In this document: positions 50,272-59,535 of the stretch, piece after piece
Numbering within the stretch: the first letter of the stretch is position 1
Layout of the letters: the number at the start of each line of letters is the position of its first letter
DNA from: Thermoplasmata archaeon
Lineage (GTDB): Archaea; Thermoplasmatota; Thermoplasmata; Lutacidiplasmatales; UBA184
Direction: 5' to 3'
Assembly (NCBI GenBank): GCA_021817245.1
Contig: JAKAVQ010000001.1
Location: 62,001-126,000, forward strand
Length of the DNA stretch: 64,000 nt
Made by a program: the position numbers and the translations under genes
The notes under the pieces: generated by a model
The model's input: only the letters and a program-made list of their open reading frames with translations
Databases searched by the model: none
What the model was told of the DNA's origin: nothing

Positions 50272-51036
50272 CTAGATCGCGTTCACGAGGAACCCGGCGA
50301 GGAATCCGACGAGGATCCCGAGGTACGTCAGTCGCTGCTTCAGGTACGTCGCCTCGGGCGGTTGCGCGGGTCGGAACGCCATGCGCATCATCGGAATGAT
50401 CGAATAGAGGATCGCGCCGATCGCGAGCGAGGAGAAGACGAGGTCGAGCGTGGCGTCGTTGTAGTAGAACCCCGAGATGCCTCCGACCACCGCCGGCAGG
50501 CCCCCGATCAGGAAGAAGGCGGCGATGAGGCCGAACCGGCGATCGACGCTCCCGACGAACGGGGCGGCGATCGGGAATCCCTCGGTGACGTTCTGGAGGA
50601 AGAATCCTACGAAGACGACCGTGGTGAGGCCGGCGGCCCCGCCGGCCCACGAAGCGCCCAGCACGAGACCCTCGGTGAGGTTCTGGAAACCGATCGCGAG
50701 CGCGACGACGAGCGCGAGGCGCTCCGGGCGCAAGCTCCCCCCCCGGGAACGGTGCTCGGCGAAGAAGAGGAGCAAAAAGCAGGCTCCGACCGCGACGGCG
50801 AAGACGGCGGCCGGGGTTGCGTCCGCGAGGAACGCGTTCGACGGATTGTGGTAGATCGTCGGTCCGACGTCGAGGAACAGGTCGGCGAGAAGGAAGAGCA
50901 GGATCCCGATCGCCGCCGAGTTGAGGAGCGTGATCGTGCGCGACCCTATCGACTTACGGAAGAGGATAGGCATCGAAAGGTAGATCGAAAAGCCCATCGC
51001 CACGGCGAGGGCGACCAGCGGCGGTAGGTCGGCCAT
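50272..51036 (-). CDS. ZIP family metal transporter-like protein
   Basis: A 254-residue membrane protein with about eight helices. The ZIP metal sites are altered: transmembrane helix 4 has FQNLTEGLVLG and helix 5 has LQNVTEGFPIAAP, where Gln replaces the usual His of HNxxEG. The Glu ligands remain. It may move a different divalent metal or be a related transporter. The ATG at 51036 is ~30 bases from a CTTAAG box (leaderless). Confidence 0.85.
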   Translation of the reverse strand: MADLPPLVALAVAMGFSIYLSMPILFRKSIGSRTITLLNSAAIGILLFLLADLFLDVGPTIYHNPSNAFLADATPAAVFAVAVGACFLLLFFAEHRSRGGSLRPERLALVVALAIGFQNLTEGLVLGASWAGGAAGLTTVVFVGFFLQNVTEGFPIAAPFVGSVDRRFGLIAAFFLIGGLPAVVGGISGFYYNDATLDLVFSSLAIGAILYSIIPMMRMAFRPAQPPEATYLKQRLTYLGILVGFLAGFLVNAI

Positions 51037-51062
51037 CTCGGGTCCGGCGGGCGGCCCGGAGT

Positions 51063-51068
51063 ACTTAA
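51063..51068 (-). promoter_or_regulatory. TATA-like box for ZIP-like transporter
   Basis: CTTAAGT on the minus strand, about 29 bases before the ATG at 51036. Confidence 0.5.
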
Positions 51069-51158
51069 GCCCGGGGGTTCCGCGAGGGCCTCGGCCGGGG
51101 CGTCCACGCGCCGGCGCGGAGGCACCGGTGCGCGCGTCGGCCGGCGCGGTCCGTTCCG

Positions 51159-51166
51159 CTTAATAT
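51159..51166 (+). promoter_or_regulatory. TATA box for sucCD operon
   Basis: CTTAATAT about 38 bases before the sucC ATG at 51201; predicts a ~10-base leader. Confidence 0.6.
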
Positions 51167-51200
51167 CCGGCAAAGCTCGGCGCGCCGAGGATTGGTTCCG

Positions 51201-52334
51201 ATGGTGAAGCTCGCCGAGTGGCGCGGGAAGGAAGTCTTCCGAAAGTATGGCCTCCCCCTCCCCCGGGGGTCGGTCGCGCGCTCCCCCGAAGAAGCGGAGT
51301 CCCTGGTCCGGTCGGGGCGCGTGCCGGTCCCGTGCGTGGTGAAGGCGCAGGTGCTCGCCGGCGGGCGCGGTAAGGGAGGCGCCGTGAAGTTCGCGAACTC
51401 GGCGGAGGAGGCCCGGACCGCCGCGGCGTCGATCCTGGGCCTCGATTTCAAGGGCGAGGTCGTGAGGGAGCTCCTCCTGGAGGAGAAGCTCGCGATCTCC
51501 CGCGAACTGTACGTTGCGATCGCGCTCGACCGCGCCGCCCGCCTCCCGATCCTCATCGCGAGCGCGGACGGGGGGGTCGAGATCGAGTCGGTGGGGGACG
51601 ACCGAATCGACCGTCAGCCGGTCCACCCTTTCCCCGGGCTCACCTCGTACGAACGGCGGCGGGCCGCGAAGGCCCTCGGTCTCTCGGGGGCCCCGGCGAA
51701 GGCGCTCGAGCCCCTGCTCGACGGCCTGTGGAAGGCGTTCATGGCGGAAGACGCCGAGCTCGTCGAGATCAATCCCCTCGCGGTGGTCGGCGACCGGTTG
51801 GTCGCCCTTGACGCGAAAGTGATCATCGAGGACGACGCCGCGTTCCGCCACGCGGAGTACGCCGAGATCCGGGACGACCGGACGCCCCTCGAAGAGATTG
51901 CGCGGGAGAAGGAGATCGCCTTCGTCCAGCTGGACGGCAACATCGGCGTGATCGCGAACGGCGCCGGCCTGACGATGGCGACGCTCGACGTACTGAAGGA
52001 GTTCGGCGGGCACCCCGGGGTCTTCTTGGACCTCGGGGGGACCGACGACCCAAAGAAGGTCACCGAGGCGTTCCTTTTGATGGCGCAGGCGAAGCCGACG
52101 GCGGTGTTCCTGAACATCTTCGGCGGGGTCACGAAGTGCGACACCGTGGCGAAGGGTCTCGTGGAAGCGATGTCCCAGGTCCCCGCGGCCGACCGATTTC
52201 CCCTGGTCGCTCGGATCCGGGGCAACAACGAGAAGGAGGGGATCGAGATCCTCCGGGCCGCCGGCGTCACTTCCGTTCCGAGCCTGAAGGAGTCCGCGCA
52301 GGCGGTCGTCGCCGCCGCGGGAGGTCGGATATGA
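51201..52334 (+). CDS. sucC: Succinyl-CoA ligase (ADP-forming) beta subunit
   Basis: The 377-residue beta subunit that binds ATP/ADP and CoA partner sites in succinyl-CoA ligase, giving substrate-level ATP in the TCA cycle. The ATP-grasp domain has VVKAQVLAGGRGKGGAVKFA and the metal-binding AELVEINPLAVVGD. The ligase domain has ANGAGLTMATLDVLKEFGGHPGVFLDLGG and NIFGGVTKCDTVAKG. The ATG at 51201 gives MVKLAEWRGKEVF. The stop overlaps sucD (ATGA). Confidence 0.97.
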   Translation: MVKLAEWRGKEVFRKYGLPLPRGSVARSPEEAESLVRSGRVPVPCVVKAQVLAGGRGKGGAVKFANSAEEARTAAASILGLDFKGEVVRELLLEEKLAISRELYVAIALDRAARLPILIASADGGVEIESVGDDRIDRQPVHPFPGLTSYERRRAAKALGLSGAPAKALEPLLDGLWKAFMAEDAELVEINPLAVVGDRLVALDAKVIIEDDAAFRHAEYAEIRDDRTPLEEIAREKEIAFVQLDGNIGVIANGAGLTMATLDVLKEFGGHPGVFLDLGGTDDPKKVTEAFLLMAQAKPTAVFLNIFGGVTKCDTVAKGLVEAMSQVPAADRFPLVARIRGNNEKEGIEILRAAGVTSVPSLKESAQAVVAAAGGRI

Positions 52335-53215
52335 GCGTCCTCATCGATCGCGAGACCCGGGTCGTGGTCCAGGGGATCACGGGCCACCAGGGCACGACCC
52401 ACGCGCGGCAGATGAAGGCGTTCGGGACCCAGGTCGTCGCCGGCGTCACTCCCGGAAAGGGAGGCACCGAGGTCGAAGGGATCCCGGTCTTCGAATCGGT
52501 CCGGGAGGCCGTCGAGAAGACCGCCGCGAACGCCTCCTGCATCTTCGTGCCGGCGCCGTGGGCGAAGGACGCGCTGCTCGAGGCGGTGGATGCCGGGATC
52601 CGTCTCGCGACCGTCGTCACCGAGCACATCCCGTTCCACGACATGCTCGTGATGTACCACTACGCGAAGGAGAAGGGCGCCCGGATCATCGGCCCCAACT
52701 GCCCGGGGATCGCCGCGCCCGGCAAGTCGAAGGTGGGGATCATCCCGAACGTCGTCTTCCGTCCGGGGCGGGTCGGCGTCGTCTCCCGCAGCGGCACGCT
52801 GACCTACGAGATCGTGAACGGGATCCGGGAGCACGGCCTCGGCCAGTCGACTTGCATCGGCCTCGGAGGCGACCCGGTGGTCGGGACCTCGTTCGTCGAC
52901 GCCCTTCCGCTGTTCGAGGCGGATCCCGATACGGACCTGGTCGTCCTCGTCGGGGAGATCGGCGGGACCGCCGAGGAAGATGCGGCCGAGTTCGTGAAGC
53001 ACCACTTCTCAAAGCCGGTGATCGCCTACATCGCCGGACGCGCCGCCCCGGCCGGTAAGCGCATGGGACACGCCGGGGCGATCATCACCCGGGGCAAAGG
53101 GACCGCCGCGACGAAGGTCGCCGCCCTCGAGGCGGCCGGGGCGAAGGTCGCCCGGTTCCCGTACGACGTGCCCGACCTCGTCGCCGCAGCGCTGAAGCAG
53201 GACGCGCGGCGATGA
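52331..53215 (+). CDS. sucD: Succinyl-CoA ligase (ADP-forming) alpha subunit
   Basis: The 294-residue alpha subunit. It carries VVVQGITGHQGTTHARQM (CoA-binding Rossmann), GPNCPGIAAP, SRSGTLTYEIV and the phosphohistidine loop RMGHAGAII. It completes succinyl-CoA ligase with sucC and joins KorAB and citrate synthase in the TCA set of this window. Its stop overlaps the ATG of the small downstream gene. Confidence 0.97.
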   Translation: MSVLIDRETRVVVQGITGHQGTTHARQMKAFGTQVVAGVTPGKGGTEVEGIPVFESVREAVEKTAANASCIFVPAPWAKDALLEAVDAGIRLATVVTEHIPFHDMLVMYHYAKEKGARIIGPNCPGIAAPGKSKVGIIPNVVFRPGRVGVVSRSGTLTYEIVNGIREHGLGQSTCIGLGGDPVVGTSFVDALPLFEADPDTDLVVLVGEIGGTAEEDAAEFVKHHFSKPVIAYIAGRAAPAGKRMGHAGAIITRGKGTAATKVAALEAAGAKVARFPYDVPDLVAAALKQDARR

Positions 53216-53436
53216 GCGCGCCGGCCCGTCCTGAGCGCACGGAGGCCGAGAGCGAGCCGTGCATCGTTCCGGGCTGCGGGGCGGACTCCGTCCGCCACCT
53301 CGCGCTCGCCGAGGCGAAGAAGGCGTTCTCGAGCCTCCCCGACAAGGGCCGGCGCGCGCCGTTGTGCCGGGACCACTATCGGGAGTGGAAGAAGACCACC
53401 AAGGCGGCCCGCAAGCTCGACCGACTCGGCTGGTAA
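53212..53436 (+). CDS. Small zinc-binding protein coupled to sucCD
   Basis: A 74-residue protein: an N-terminal Ala/Glu tail, then PCIVPGCGADSVRHLALAEAKKAF and PLCRDHYREWKK. CxxxxC plus CxxH suggests one zinc site; the C-terminus is basic (KTTKAARKLDRLGW). The ATG overlaps the sucD stop by four bases, and the eL41 gene ends convergently downstream. It looks like a nucleic-acid-binding or ribosome-associated protein, which is inference. Confidence 0.8.
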   Translation: MSAPARPERTEAESEPCIVPGCGADSVRHLALAEAKKAFSSLPDKGRRAPLCRDHYREWKKTTKAARKLDRLGW

Positions 53437-53490
53437 GGGCGCGGGTCTCGAAAGGGGAAGGGGTTCGGTCCCCGATACGCATCGGGGGCG

Positions 53491-53598
53491 TTACTGCTTG
53501 CGCATCTTCTGGGCGCGCATGCGGCGGCGCATCCGCTTCTTGCGCCACTTCCAGCGCATGTGGCCGCGCTTCTTCCAGACCCGCGAGGAGCGTTTCAT
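53491..53598 (-). CDS. rpl41e: Ribosomal protein eL41
   Basis: A 35-residue, extremely basic protein (MKRSSRVWKKRGHMRWKWRK, then KRMRRRMRAQKMRKQ) read from the minus strand. Arg/Lys/Met/Trp composition, the RMRRR core and the tiny size match archaeal eL41, the smallest ribosomal protein. An ATG is at 53598 and TAA at 53493-53491. A TATA-like CCTTTTGAAG lies at about 53635-53643, 40 bases upstream. Confidence 0.85.
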   Translation of the reverse strand: MKRSSRVWKKRGHMRWKWRKKRMRRRMRAQKMRKQ

Positions 53599-53747
53599 TC
53601 CGAGGAACCGGTGGGGCGCGGGTAGGTGAGACCCTTCAAAAGGTTTGCCCGAGCCCGGCCCCCACCGGCGGGCGGACGGGGCCGGCGTCCGGGCCCGCCG
53701 CGCGGGCGCGCCTCCGAGGTTATCTCTCCCCGCGGTTCCTCCCGTGC

Positions 53748-54197
53748 GTGCTGACCGCCTCCGACCTCGAGATCAATGTGCTCGAGTTCCGCCAGCGGGC
53801 GTTCCAGTTCGAGCGTCTCGCGGACTTCGAAGGGACCGACTTCGCGGTCTTCTCGCGGACGGAGACGGAGAGCGAGAGCCAGTTCCGGCCCCGTCTCGTG
53901 CACCTGAAGCTCGTCGTCCCCCAATCCTGGGTGGTCTACGACGAGCCGAACGATCTCCTGGCGATCTCGAGGGACGGCCGCACGATTCCGGCCCGTCTCA
54001 CCGAGCCGGTCGTCGAGATCGCTGCCGAGCGCCCCGAGTTCTCCGAGCAAGGGATCGACTGGAGGCGGGCGAAGGGCTCCGCCGGGAACTGGGTCTACGT
54101 TCCCGAGGAGATCGCCCCGCTCGTCCTCTCCGGAGAAGGGCGCGACGCCCTCGGTCTCACCGGAGACCCGGACGCCGCGGGCTCCCTGCCCCGCTAG
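53748..54197 (+). CDS. Hypothetical conserved-looking protein
   Basis: A 149-residue acidic, soluble protein with no motif I recognise. It has SDLEINVLEFRQRAFQFERLADFEGTDFAVFSRT at the start and LVVPQSWVVYDEPNDLLAISRDG in the middle. The GTG at 53748 follows a TATA-like GGTTATCT (53718-53725) by 26 bases, so it is leaderless. It ends convergently with the aquaporin gene, overlapping four bases. Confidence 0.75.
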   Translation: MLTASDLEINVLEFRQRAFQFERLADFEGTDFAVFSRTETESESQFRPRLVHLKLVVPQSWVVYDEPNDLLAISRDGRTIPARLTEPVVEIAAERPEFSEQGIDWRRAKGSAGNWVYVPEEIAPLVLSGEGRDALGLTGDPDAAGSLPR

Positions 54198-54940
54198 CCG
54201 GCCCGCGGCCGCAGGAGCCGCTCGATCCCGGCGGCGATCAGGGCGCCGACGATCGGCGCGACCCAGAACAGCCAGTCCTGCTGGAGCGCCCAGTGGTCGG
54301 GCGAGAAGGCATACGAGAGGAGCGCCGGGGCGAAGCTGCGCGCCGGGTTGATGGAGGCCCCGTCGATCGGGATCGCGACGAGGTTCGTCATCACGAGCGT
54401 GAGGCCGATCCCGAGCGGGGCGAGGTTCTTCGAGAAGTTCTCCGGACGGGTCGCGAAGAGGGCGACCTCGACCAGGAGGAAGGTGAAGACGACCTCCAAA
54501 AGGAAGACCGAGCCGAGGCCTACCGTGTACGGCGAGCCACCGCCCGAGAAGCCCTGCGATGCGAGCGCGACGCCGCCCGAGCTGGCCGACGACCAGAGCG
54601 TGCCGGAACCATACGCGACGCCGGCGATGACGGCGAGCCCGAGGATGCCGCCGAGGAGCTGCGCGACGATGTACGGCACCACGTCGCGCGCCTTCAGTCG
54701 CCCGCTCAGCCAGAACCCGATGGTCACGGCGGGGTTGAAGTGCGCCCCCGAGAGGTCCCCGAAGGCGTAGACCGCGCCGATCACGCCGAGGCCGAGGGCG
54801 AAGCTGATCAGCACGACCCGGGAGATCGGATCGATCACGGGCACGTTCAGCGAGAGCAGCGCCGCCCCCGATACCGAGAGCAGCAGGGTGAAGGTCCCGA
54901 GGAACTCGGCGAGGTAGCGCTGGCCCGAACTCCACGACAT
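54194..54940 (-). CDS. Aquaporin / MIP family channel
   Basis: A 248-residue major intrinsic protein with six helices and two NPA half-helices: GAHFNPAVTIGFWLSG and GASINPARSFAPAL. Conserved Glu residues and the Arg after the second NPA (NPAR) are present. The selectivity filter cannot be settled by eye, so water and glycerol are both possible. ATG 54940 (MSWSSGQRYLAEFLG) is about 29 bases from TATA-like CTTACAA, so it is leaderless; ATG 54961 is an alternative. Confidence 0.93.
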   Translation of the reverse strand: MSWSSGQRYLAEFLGTFTLLLSVSGAALLSLNVPVIDPISRVVLISFALGLGVIGAVYAFGDLSGAHFNPAVTIGFWLSGRLKARDVVPYIVAQLLGGILGLAVIAGVAYGSGTLWSSASSGGVALASQGFSGGGSPYTVGLGSVFLLEVVFTFLLVEVALFATRPENFSKNLAPLGIGLTLVMTNLVAIPIDGASINPARSFAPALLSYAFSPDHWALQQDWLFWVAPIVGALIAAGIERLLRPRAG

Positions 54941-55002
54941 GGCCGCTGCCGAGCGGCCCATCCCTTGTAAGCCTTGCTCCGGGACCGGTAAGGGCGACGG
55001 GA

Positions 55003-56145
55003 TTACAGGACGCCCATCTCGCGCAGCTTGTCCGGAAGATAGTGCTCCGTGACGTAGTTGAGCCCGTACTTCGCGAGCGACTGCTGCTCGGCCTTCTTTC
55101 CGTTCTTCAGCATCAGCTCGATCTCGGCCCGCCAGTCGGCGGTCGCGAAGCGCGGGTCGGTGAGCTCGGCCTGGAGCGCCCGGACGTCCTGGTCGGTGAG
55201 CTTATCGGACGGGAGGTCGTAGTTCTCAATGTCCGATGCGGTGACGCCGAGGAACTCGGCGCTCGGGGTCGCGAGATAGTTCGAGAGGTGCGCCGTCTTG
55301 ATCGCCCCGAACGCGACGCTCGCGAAGATGCGGAACGACCACGGGTCGCCGTCAGTGAAGACGACCACGGGCAGCTTGAGCTCCTCGGTCATCCGCTTCA
55401 GGAACCGGCGCGTCGAGCGGGCCGGTTGGCCTTTCAGGTGCACGAGGACCGCTTCCTGGTCTTCGTCGAAGCCGTTCTCGGCGAGGCGATCGAACATGCC
55501 CCCGCACTCGATCGCGATGACGAACTTCGCGTTCGTGCTGAGGAACTCGATCTTCTCCTTCTCGACGTTGAACGGCAGCGAGTACCCGCCGTCCCCGACG
55601 TCGTCGCGGCAGTTGATCTTCTTGACGATTCCCTTGCGGTTGCGCTCGCGGATCGTGAGGTCGCCGATCACGCTCGCACCGTTCTCCTCCGGGTGGACCC
55701 GGAACTCCTCGCGGAGGCGCTCGCACAGGACCTCGAGGTCCTCGATCAGAAGGTTCGACTCGTCCTCGCTGTGGAACTTCCCCTCCTCCCAGCCCTCGCT
55801 GATGTAGTAGAGCTCGCGCAGGGTCGACGTCTTCTGGTCGCGGGCCATCTCGTTGATGAAGTCGACGAGATAGAACGTGCGCAGGAGCATCAGGGCCCCG
55901 TCGAGCTTTCGCGCGCTGCGGGTCCCGAGCGCGCGGCCGAGCTTCCAGACCCCCTCGCGCGCCTGGAAGGCGATGTTTTGCTTGGTCCGGAGCGGCAGGC
56001 GCATCCGCGGGATCTCGCCGTTCGCGAGCTGGCCGTAGATCTGCGCGGCGAGGTCGAGGGTCGGCTGGAGGGCGTCCGCCCGGATCTTCGGGGCGTCCGC
56101 CTCCTCACTCTTCGTCGGCGGCGTGCGCGCTCGCTTCGGCGGCAT
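55003..56145 (-). CDS. top6A: DNA topoisomerase VI subunit A
   Basis: A 380-residue Spo11-like DNA-cleaving subunit of topoisomerase VI, which relaxes and decatenates DNA in archaea. The catalytic tyrosine is in [13 protein letters not shown] (residue ~105). The Toprim domain has [11 protein letters not shown] and [15 protein letters not shown]. It follows subunit B and overlaps it by 41 bases (B stop at 56105). ATG 56145 gives [15 protein letters not shown]. The usual length is ~365-390. Confidence 0.97.
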   Translation of the reverse strand: MPPKRARTPPTKSEEADAPKIRADALQPTLDLAAQIYGQLANGEIPRMRLPLRTKQNIAFQAREGVWKLGRALGTRSARKLDGALMLLRTFYLVDFINEMARDQKTSTLRELYYISEGWEEGKFHSEDESNLLIEDLEVLCERLREEFRVHPEENGASVIGDLTIRERNRKGIVKKINCRDDVGDGGYSLPFNVEKEKIEFLSTNAKFVIAIECGGMFDRLAENGFDEDQEAVLVHLKGQPARSTRRFLKRMTEELKLPVVVFTDGDPWSFRIFASVAFGAIKTAHLSNYLATPSAEFLGVTASDIENYDLPSDKLTDQDVRALQAELTDPRFATADWRAEIELMLKNGKKAEQQSLAKYGLNYVTEHYLPDKLREMGVL

Positions 56146-58132
56146 CGTAATCCACCTCCTCTTCGCTCGTCCCACCGCCCGCCGCCGCGTCCGCGGCGGC
56201 CTGCTCGGCGGCCTCGACGATCGTGCGGGGGAGGCGCACGTCCCAGTCTCCCGGCAGGGGATCGGCGCCGAGGACATGGGCCTCGTCGATCCCCGCGACA
56301 TACCAGTCGAGATCGTTCGTGTCGAGGTCGGTCGCCGGGGGGAAGGAGATCGCGACCTGGGCGCGGCCGTTCGGCGGGAGCTTCGGAAGCGTCCACCACG
56401 CCCGACCGAGCGCGGCGTCGGTCCCGTCCGGGGCCGGCGAGAACCCGGCGTTCGCGAAGAGGTCGGGAGGGACCTCGACGAACAGTTCGAGGACGCGGGC
56501 CCGCGGGGTGTAGTTCGTGATCTCGACGGGCACGCGGACGCCCTTCGGATCGGAGAGTAGGCGCGACTCGACGTTCACGACGTCCATGATCCGGGTCACC
56601 ACCGGGGTGAGGTCGGGGACCGGTTTCCCCACGAGCTGGCTCGTCTTCTCGGCGAGTTTCGGGAGGATCTTGAGAATGATGGCGAACTTGTCGCCCGCGA
56701 ACTCCCGTCGGCTCTTCCGAGAGAGGTGCGTCCGGAGGTGGCGCGCCGCCGCCTGGAGCGCCAGCGTCACCTCCCGGTCGAGCTCGGGATCCTCGGCGAT
56801 CGCCTCCTTCGCCTCGCTCGTGAACGGGATCTTGGTCGACGCGACGTGCACGAGGACGAGCATCGGGCCGACCGGGACCCCCGAGCCGCCCTTCTGGTCG
56901 AGGCCGTAGCGCCGCCAGTCGAGGTTCGAGACCGCGCCGGTGATCGCGCAGGCGCCCTGCTGAAAGAGGAGGGGGACGCGGTTCGCGAACCGAAGGATCT
57001 GGACGGCCTGGTCGGAGGGAAGCCCGCCGCCGTAGACGAGCCCGACCTCGACCATGAACGGGAATCCTCCCCGGACCTTCGGCGGGCGGCTCACTGGGGG
57101 GGCGAAGAACTCCGGCTTGAGCTCTCCCAGGACGTTCCTCAGTCCCCGCTTGATCAGCATCGACCCGATCGGGGAGAGGCCCTCGGCGGACGGCGCGATG
57201 AGCGGAGCGTCGTGGAGCGCCTTCAAAAGGCGCTCTTGCGCCTCGCCGTGGATGCCCGAGGGGGAGTCGCCGGTCCGGAGCCCCACCGACGCGACGACCT
57301 CGCGCGCGGTCCGCGCGCTCACTCCTTGGAGGTCCTTGGTCAGGAACTCGACGAGCGACGGGCGTTTCGAGGCCTTGAGGAGGTAACCGAGCTCTCCGAG
57401 CTCGAGCCCGAACGGGTGCGGCGCGGTCTCGCGGGAGGGGGCCGGGAGCTCCGTCGAGGCGCGCTCGAAGGTGACCCGGGTGCCGTCCGGCTCGACGAAG
57501 ACGATGCGAGCGTGGGGGTTGACGATCGCGGTGCCCTTGAGGTATTCGAGCGCGGACTGCCGGCCCCGAACGTACTTCGCCTTGAGCACCAGCTCGACCT
57601 TGGTGCCGTGGGGCCGGTCCCAGAGGACGACGTCCTCGGAGACGACCCGCGGCTGGTTCTTCTGGGTGTCGATCGAGAGCTCCAGGACGTGCGCCGCCTC
57701 CTCTTCCTCGACCTTCGAGGTGATCCGGGCGGGCCGGGCCGTGGTCAGGTTCGCGTACAGGACCGCCGCAGAGATCCCGATCCCCTGCTGGCCCCGGGCC
57801 TGCCGGTTCTGGTGAAAGCGCGAGCCGTACAGGAGGCGAGCGAAGACGTTCGGGATCTCCCGCCGCAGGATCCCCGGCCCATTGTCGGTGACCGCAACGC
57901 GATAGCGGTCCTCGCCCTCCTTGGAGACCTCGACCAGGATCTCGGGGAGGATACGAGCGTCCTCGGCGGCATCGAGGCTGTTGTCGACGCTCTCCTTGAC
58001 CGTGGTGAGGAGCGCGCGCTGGAGATTGTCGAAGCCGAGGATCTGGCGGTTCCGCTCGAAGAACTCGGCGACGGAGATCTCGCGCTGCTTGGCCGCGAGC
58101 TGCTGGGCGATCGAGGGCGGGGACACCGGCAC
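56105..58132 (-). CDS. top6B: DNA topoisomerase VI subunit B
   Basis: A 675-residue GHKL ATPase subunit. The N-box is [17 protein letters not shown], then DNGPGIL (G1), [14 protein letters not shown] (G2) and [16 protein letters not shown]. The H2TH and transducer domains follow (~230-480). A C-terminal Ig-like domain (~530-640) is seen in some homologues and ends in a Glu/Ala-rich tail. The GTG at 58132 lies just below a TATA box (leaderless). It is cotranscribed with top6A. Confidence 0.97.
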   Translation of the reverse strand: MPVSPPSIAQQLAAKQREISVAEFFERNRQILGFDNLQRALLTTVKESVDNSLDAAEDARILPEILVEVSKEGEDRYRVAVTDNGPGILRREIPNVFARLLYGSRFHQNRQARGQQGIGISAAVLYANLTTARPARITSKVEEEEAAHVLELSIDTQKNQPRVVSEDVVLWDRPHGTKVELVLKAKYVRGRQSALEYLKGTAIVNPHARIVFVEPDGTRVTFERASTELPAPSRETAPHPFGLELGELGYLLKASKRPSLVEFLTKDLQGVSARTAREVVASVGLRTGDSPSGIHGEAQERLLKALHDAPLIAPSAEGLSPIGSMLIKRGLRNVLGELKPEFFAPPVSRPPKVRGGFPFMVEVGLVYGGGLPSDQAVQILRFANRVPLLFQQGACAITGAVSNLDWRRYGLDQKGGSGVPVGPMLVLVHVASTKIPFTSEAKEAIAEDPELDREVTLALQAAARHLRTHLSRKSRREFAGDKFAIILKILPKLAEKTSQLVGKPVPDLTPVVTRIMDVVNVESRLLSDPKGVRVPVEITNYTPRARVLELFVEVPPDLFANAGFSPAPDGTDAALGRAWWTLPKLPPNGRAQVAISFPPATDLDTNDLDWYVAGIDEAHVLGADPLPGDWDVRLPRTIVEAAEQAAADAAAGGGTSEEEVDYDAAEASAHAADEE

Positions 58133-58151
58133 AACGGGGGGTCGAGGAGCG

Positions 58152-58158
58152 CTATAAG
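58152..58158 (-). promoter_or_regulatory. TATA box for topoisomerase VI operon
   Basis: CTTATAG on the minus strand, about 23 bases before the GTG at 58132; leaderless. Confidence 0.65.
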
Positions 58159-58186
58159 CGCCGCGTTCGAGTTGAACCGTGGCGTG

Positions 58187-59008
58187 CTACAGCGAGGCGG
58201 GCGGCGCCGGCGGGGGCCGGCTCGCGAGGTCGCGCAGCACCGGACGGAACGGGCGCCACCGGGCGGACTCTCCCGGGTCGATCTCGACCACCGAGAGGCT
58301 CTCCTCGTTCGCCAGCGATGGGAACGGTACCGAGGTCGCGTCGCGGATCTCCCCTCGGGCGTCCCAGGCGCCGGAGCCGCCGCCGAAGACCACCCCGTCC
58401 TCGACACCGACTCGGTTCACGTAGACGACCGGGAAGGCGTTCTCGATCGCCCGCGCCGGCAGGAGCCGCTCGAAGAGGCGGCGGCTCGTCACCGGCGAGG
58501 CGCTGATCACGAGGAGAAGCTCAGCGCCGCCGAGCGCGAGCTGTCGGGAGACCTCGGGAAAGAAGGCGTCGTAGCAGATCTCGATCCCGACCGGGTGCTC
58601 GCCGAGAAGGACCGGTCGGCTCGCGTCGGTCGCCGTGAAGAGGACCCCTTCCTCGAACGGTCCGAACGTCGGGAGGTACCGCTTCACTTGGACGAACAGC
58701 TCCTCGGTCGGGAGGAAGGCGAGCGCCGCGTTGTGGATCTCCCCTTTGCGCTCGGCGGAAACGAGCGGAGCGCCGACGACGACCGTGCACCGGGTTTCCC
58801 GGGCGATCTCGCGCAACGCCTCGGTCGTGCGATCCCCGTCCCGGAGGGCGAGCCGGTGGAAGCGATCCCCGACGCGGTACCCCGAGAGGAAGAGCTCGGG
58901 AAAGACGGCGACGTCGGCCCGCGCCTCCCGGACGGACTCCCCGACCCGCGCGACGTTGCGCGCGAGATCGCCCGGGACCGGCGCCAGCTGGGCGAGCGCG
59001 ATCCGCAT
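58187..59008 (-). CDS. Carbon-nitrogen hydrolase (nitrilase superfamily)
   Basis: A 273-residue hydrolase with the Glu-Lys-Cys triad: Glu in VAVFPELFLSGYR, Lys in QVKRYLPTFGPFEEG and Cys in IEICYDAFFPEVSRQLAL. Superfamily members cleave amides, nitriles or N-carbamyl compounds, and some act as glutaminase domains of NAD synthetase. The ATG at 59008 overlaps the stop of the membrane-protein gene upstream (TGATG). The substrate is unknown. Confidence 0.93.
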   Translation of the reverse strand: MRIALAQLAPVPGDLARNVARVGESVREARADVAVFPELFLSGYRVGDRFHRLALRDGDRTTEALREIARETRCTVVVGAPLVSAERKGEIHNAALAFLPTEELFVQVKRYLPTFGPFEEGVLFTATDASRPVLLGEHPVGIEICYDAFFPEVSRQLALGGAELLLVISASPVTSRRLFERLLPARAIENAFPVVYVNRVGVEDGVVFGGGSGAWDARGEIRDATSVPFPSLANEESLSVVEIDPGESARWRPFRPVLRDLASRPPPAPPASL

Positions 59009-59463
59009 CAGTAGAAGAACCGGCGGACCGAAATGAGGTAGACGAAGAGCGCGACGAAGAGGAGGAAGAGGACCGTGATCGAGCCCGTGAAGAACAGATA
59101 GGCCGACGTGCCGAAGACAAGGACGATCGTCGTCCAGAGCGCCCAGGTCTCCTGGCGCCAGAGCGACGTCGCGACCCCGAGGAGGGTCGCGCCCAGCACG
59201 ACCAGGATCGCGGCGCCGTAGGGGTCGATCGCCTGGAAGATCTCGAGCGACGCCGGGACGAAGGCCCCCTCGTACAGCGCGAGAAGGAACAGGATCCCGC
59301 CGAGGACCATCACGACCCCGAGGACGGCGAGGACCACCGAAACGACCGCGATGCCGATCGGGAGGCGGGGCCGCACCGGCGTCGGCTCCCACCGCGGAGG
59401 CAGATGGTCGAAGCGCATCGGCGCGTCCGCCGGGCCGGCGCCGACATTCGAGGTTCCGCTCAT
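59008..59463 (-). CDS. Four-helix membrane protein coupled to nitrilase-family gene
   Basis: A 151-residue protein: a hydrophilic N-terminus, then helices IGIAVVSVVLAVLGVVMVLGG, AAILVVLGATLLGVATSLW, TWALWTTIVLVFGTSAYLFF and ITVLFLLFVALFVYLISV. The last base of its stop is the first base of the next ATG. Function is unknown; the coupling suggests a membrane partner or simple operon order. Confidence 0.8.
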   Translation of the reverse strand: MSGTSNVGAGPADAPMRFDHLPPRWEPTPVRPRLPIGIAVVSVVLAVLGVVMVLGGILFLLALYEGAFVPASLEIFQAIDPYGAAILVVLGATLLGVATSLWRQETWALWTTIVLVFGTSAYLFFTGSITVLFLLFVALFVYLISVRRFFY

Positions 59464-59535
59464 GGGTCGATCGACTCGGGGACGAACGATTCGACCCCGC
59501 GGGGGGAAGATGTAGCTTTCGTTCGAAAGGCGCGG

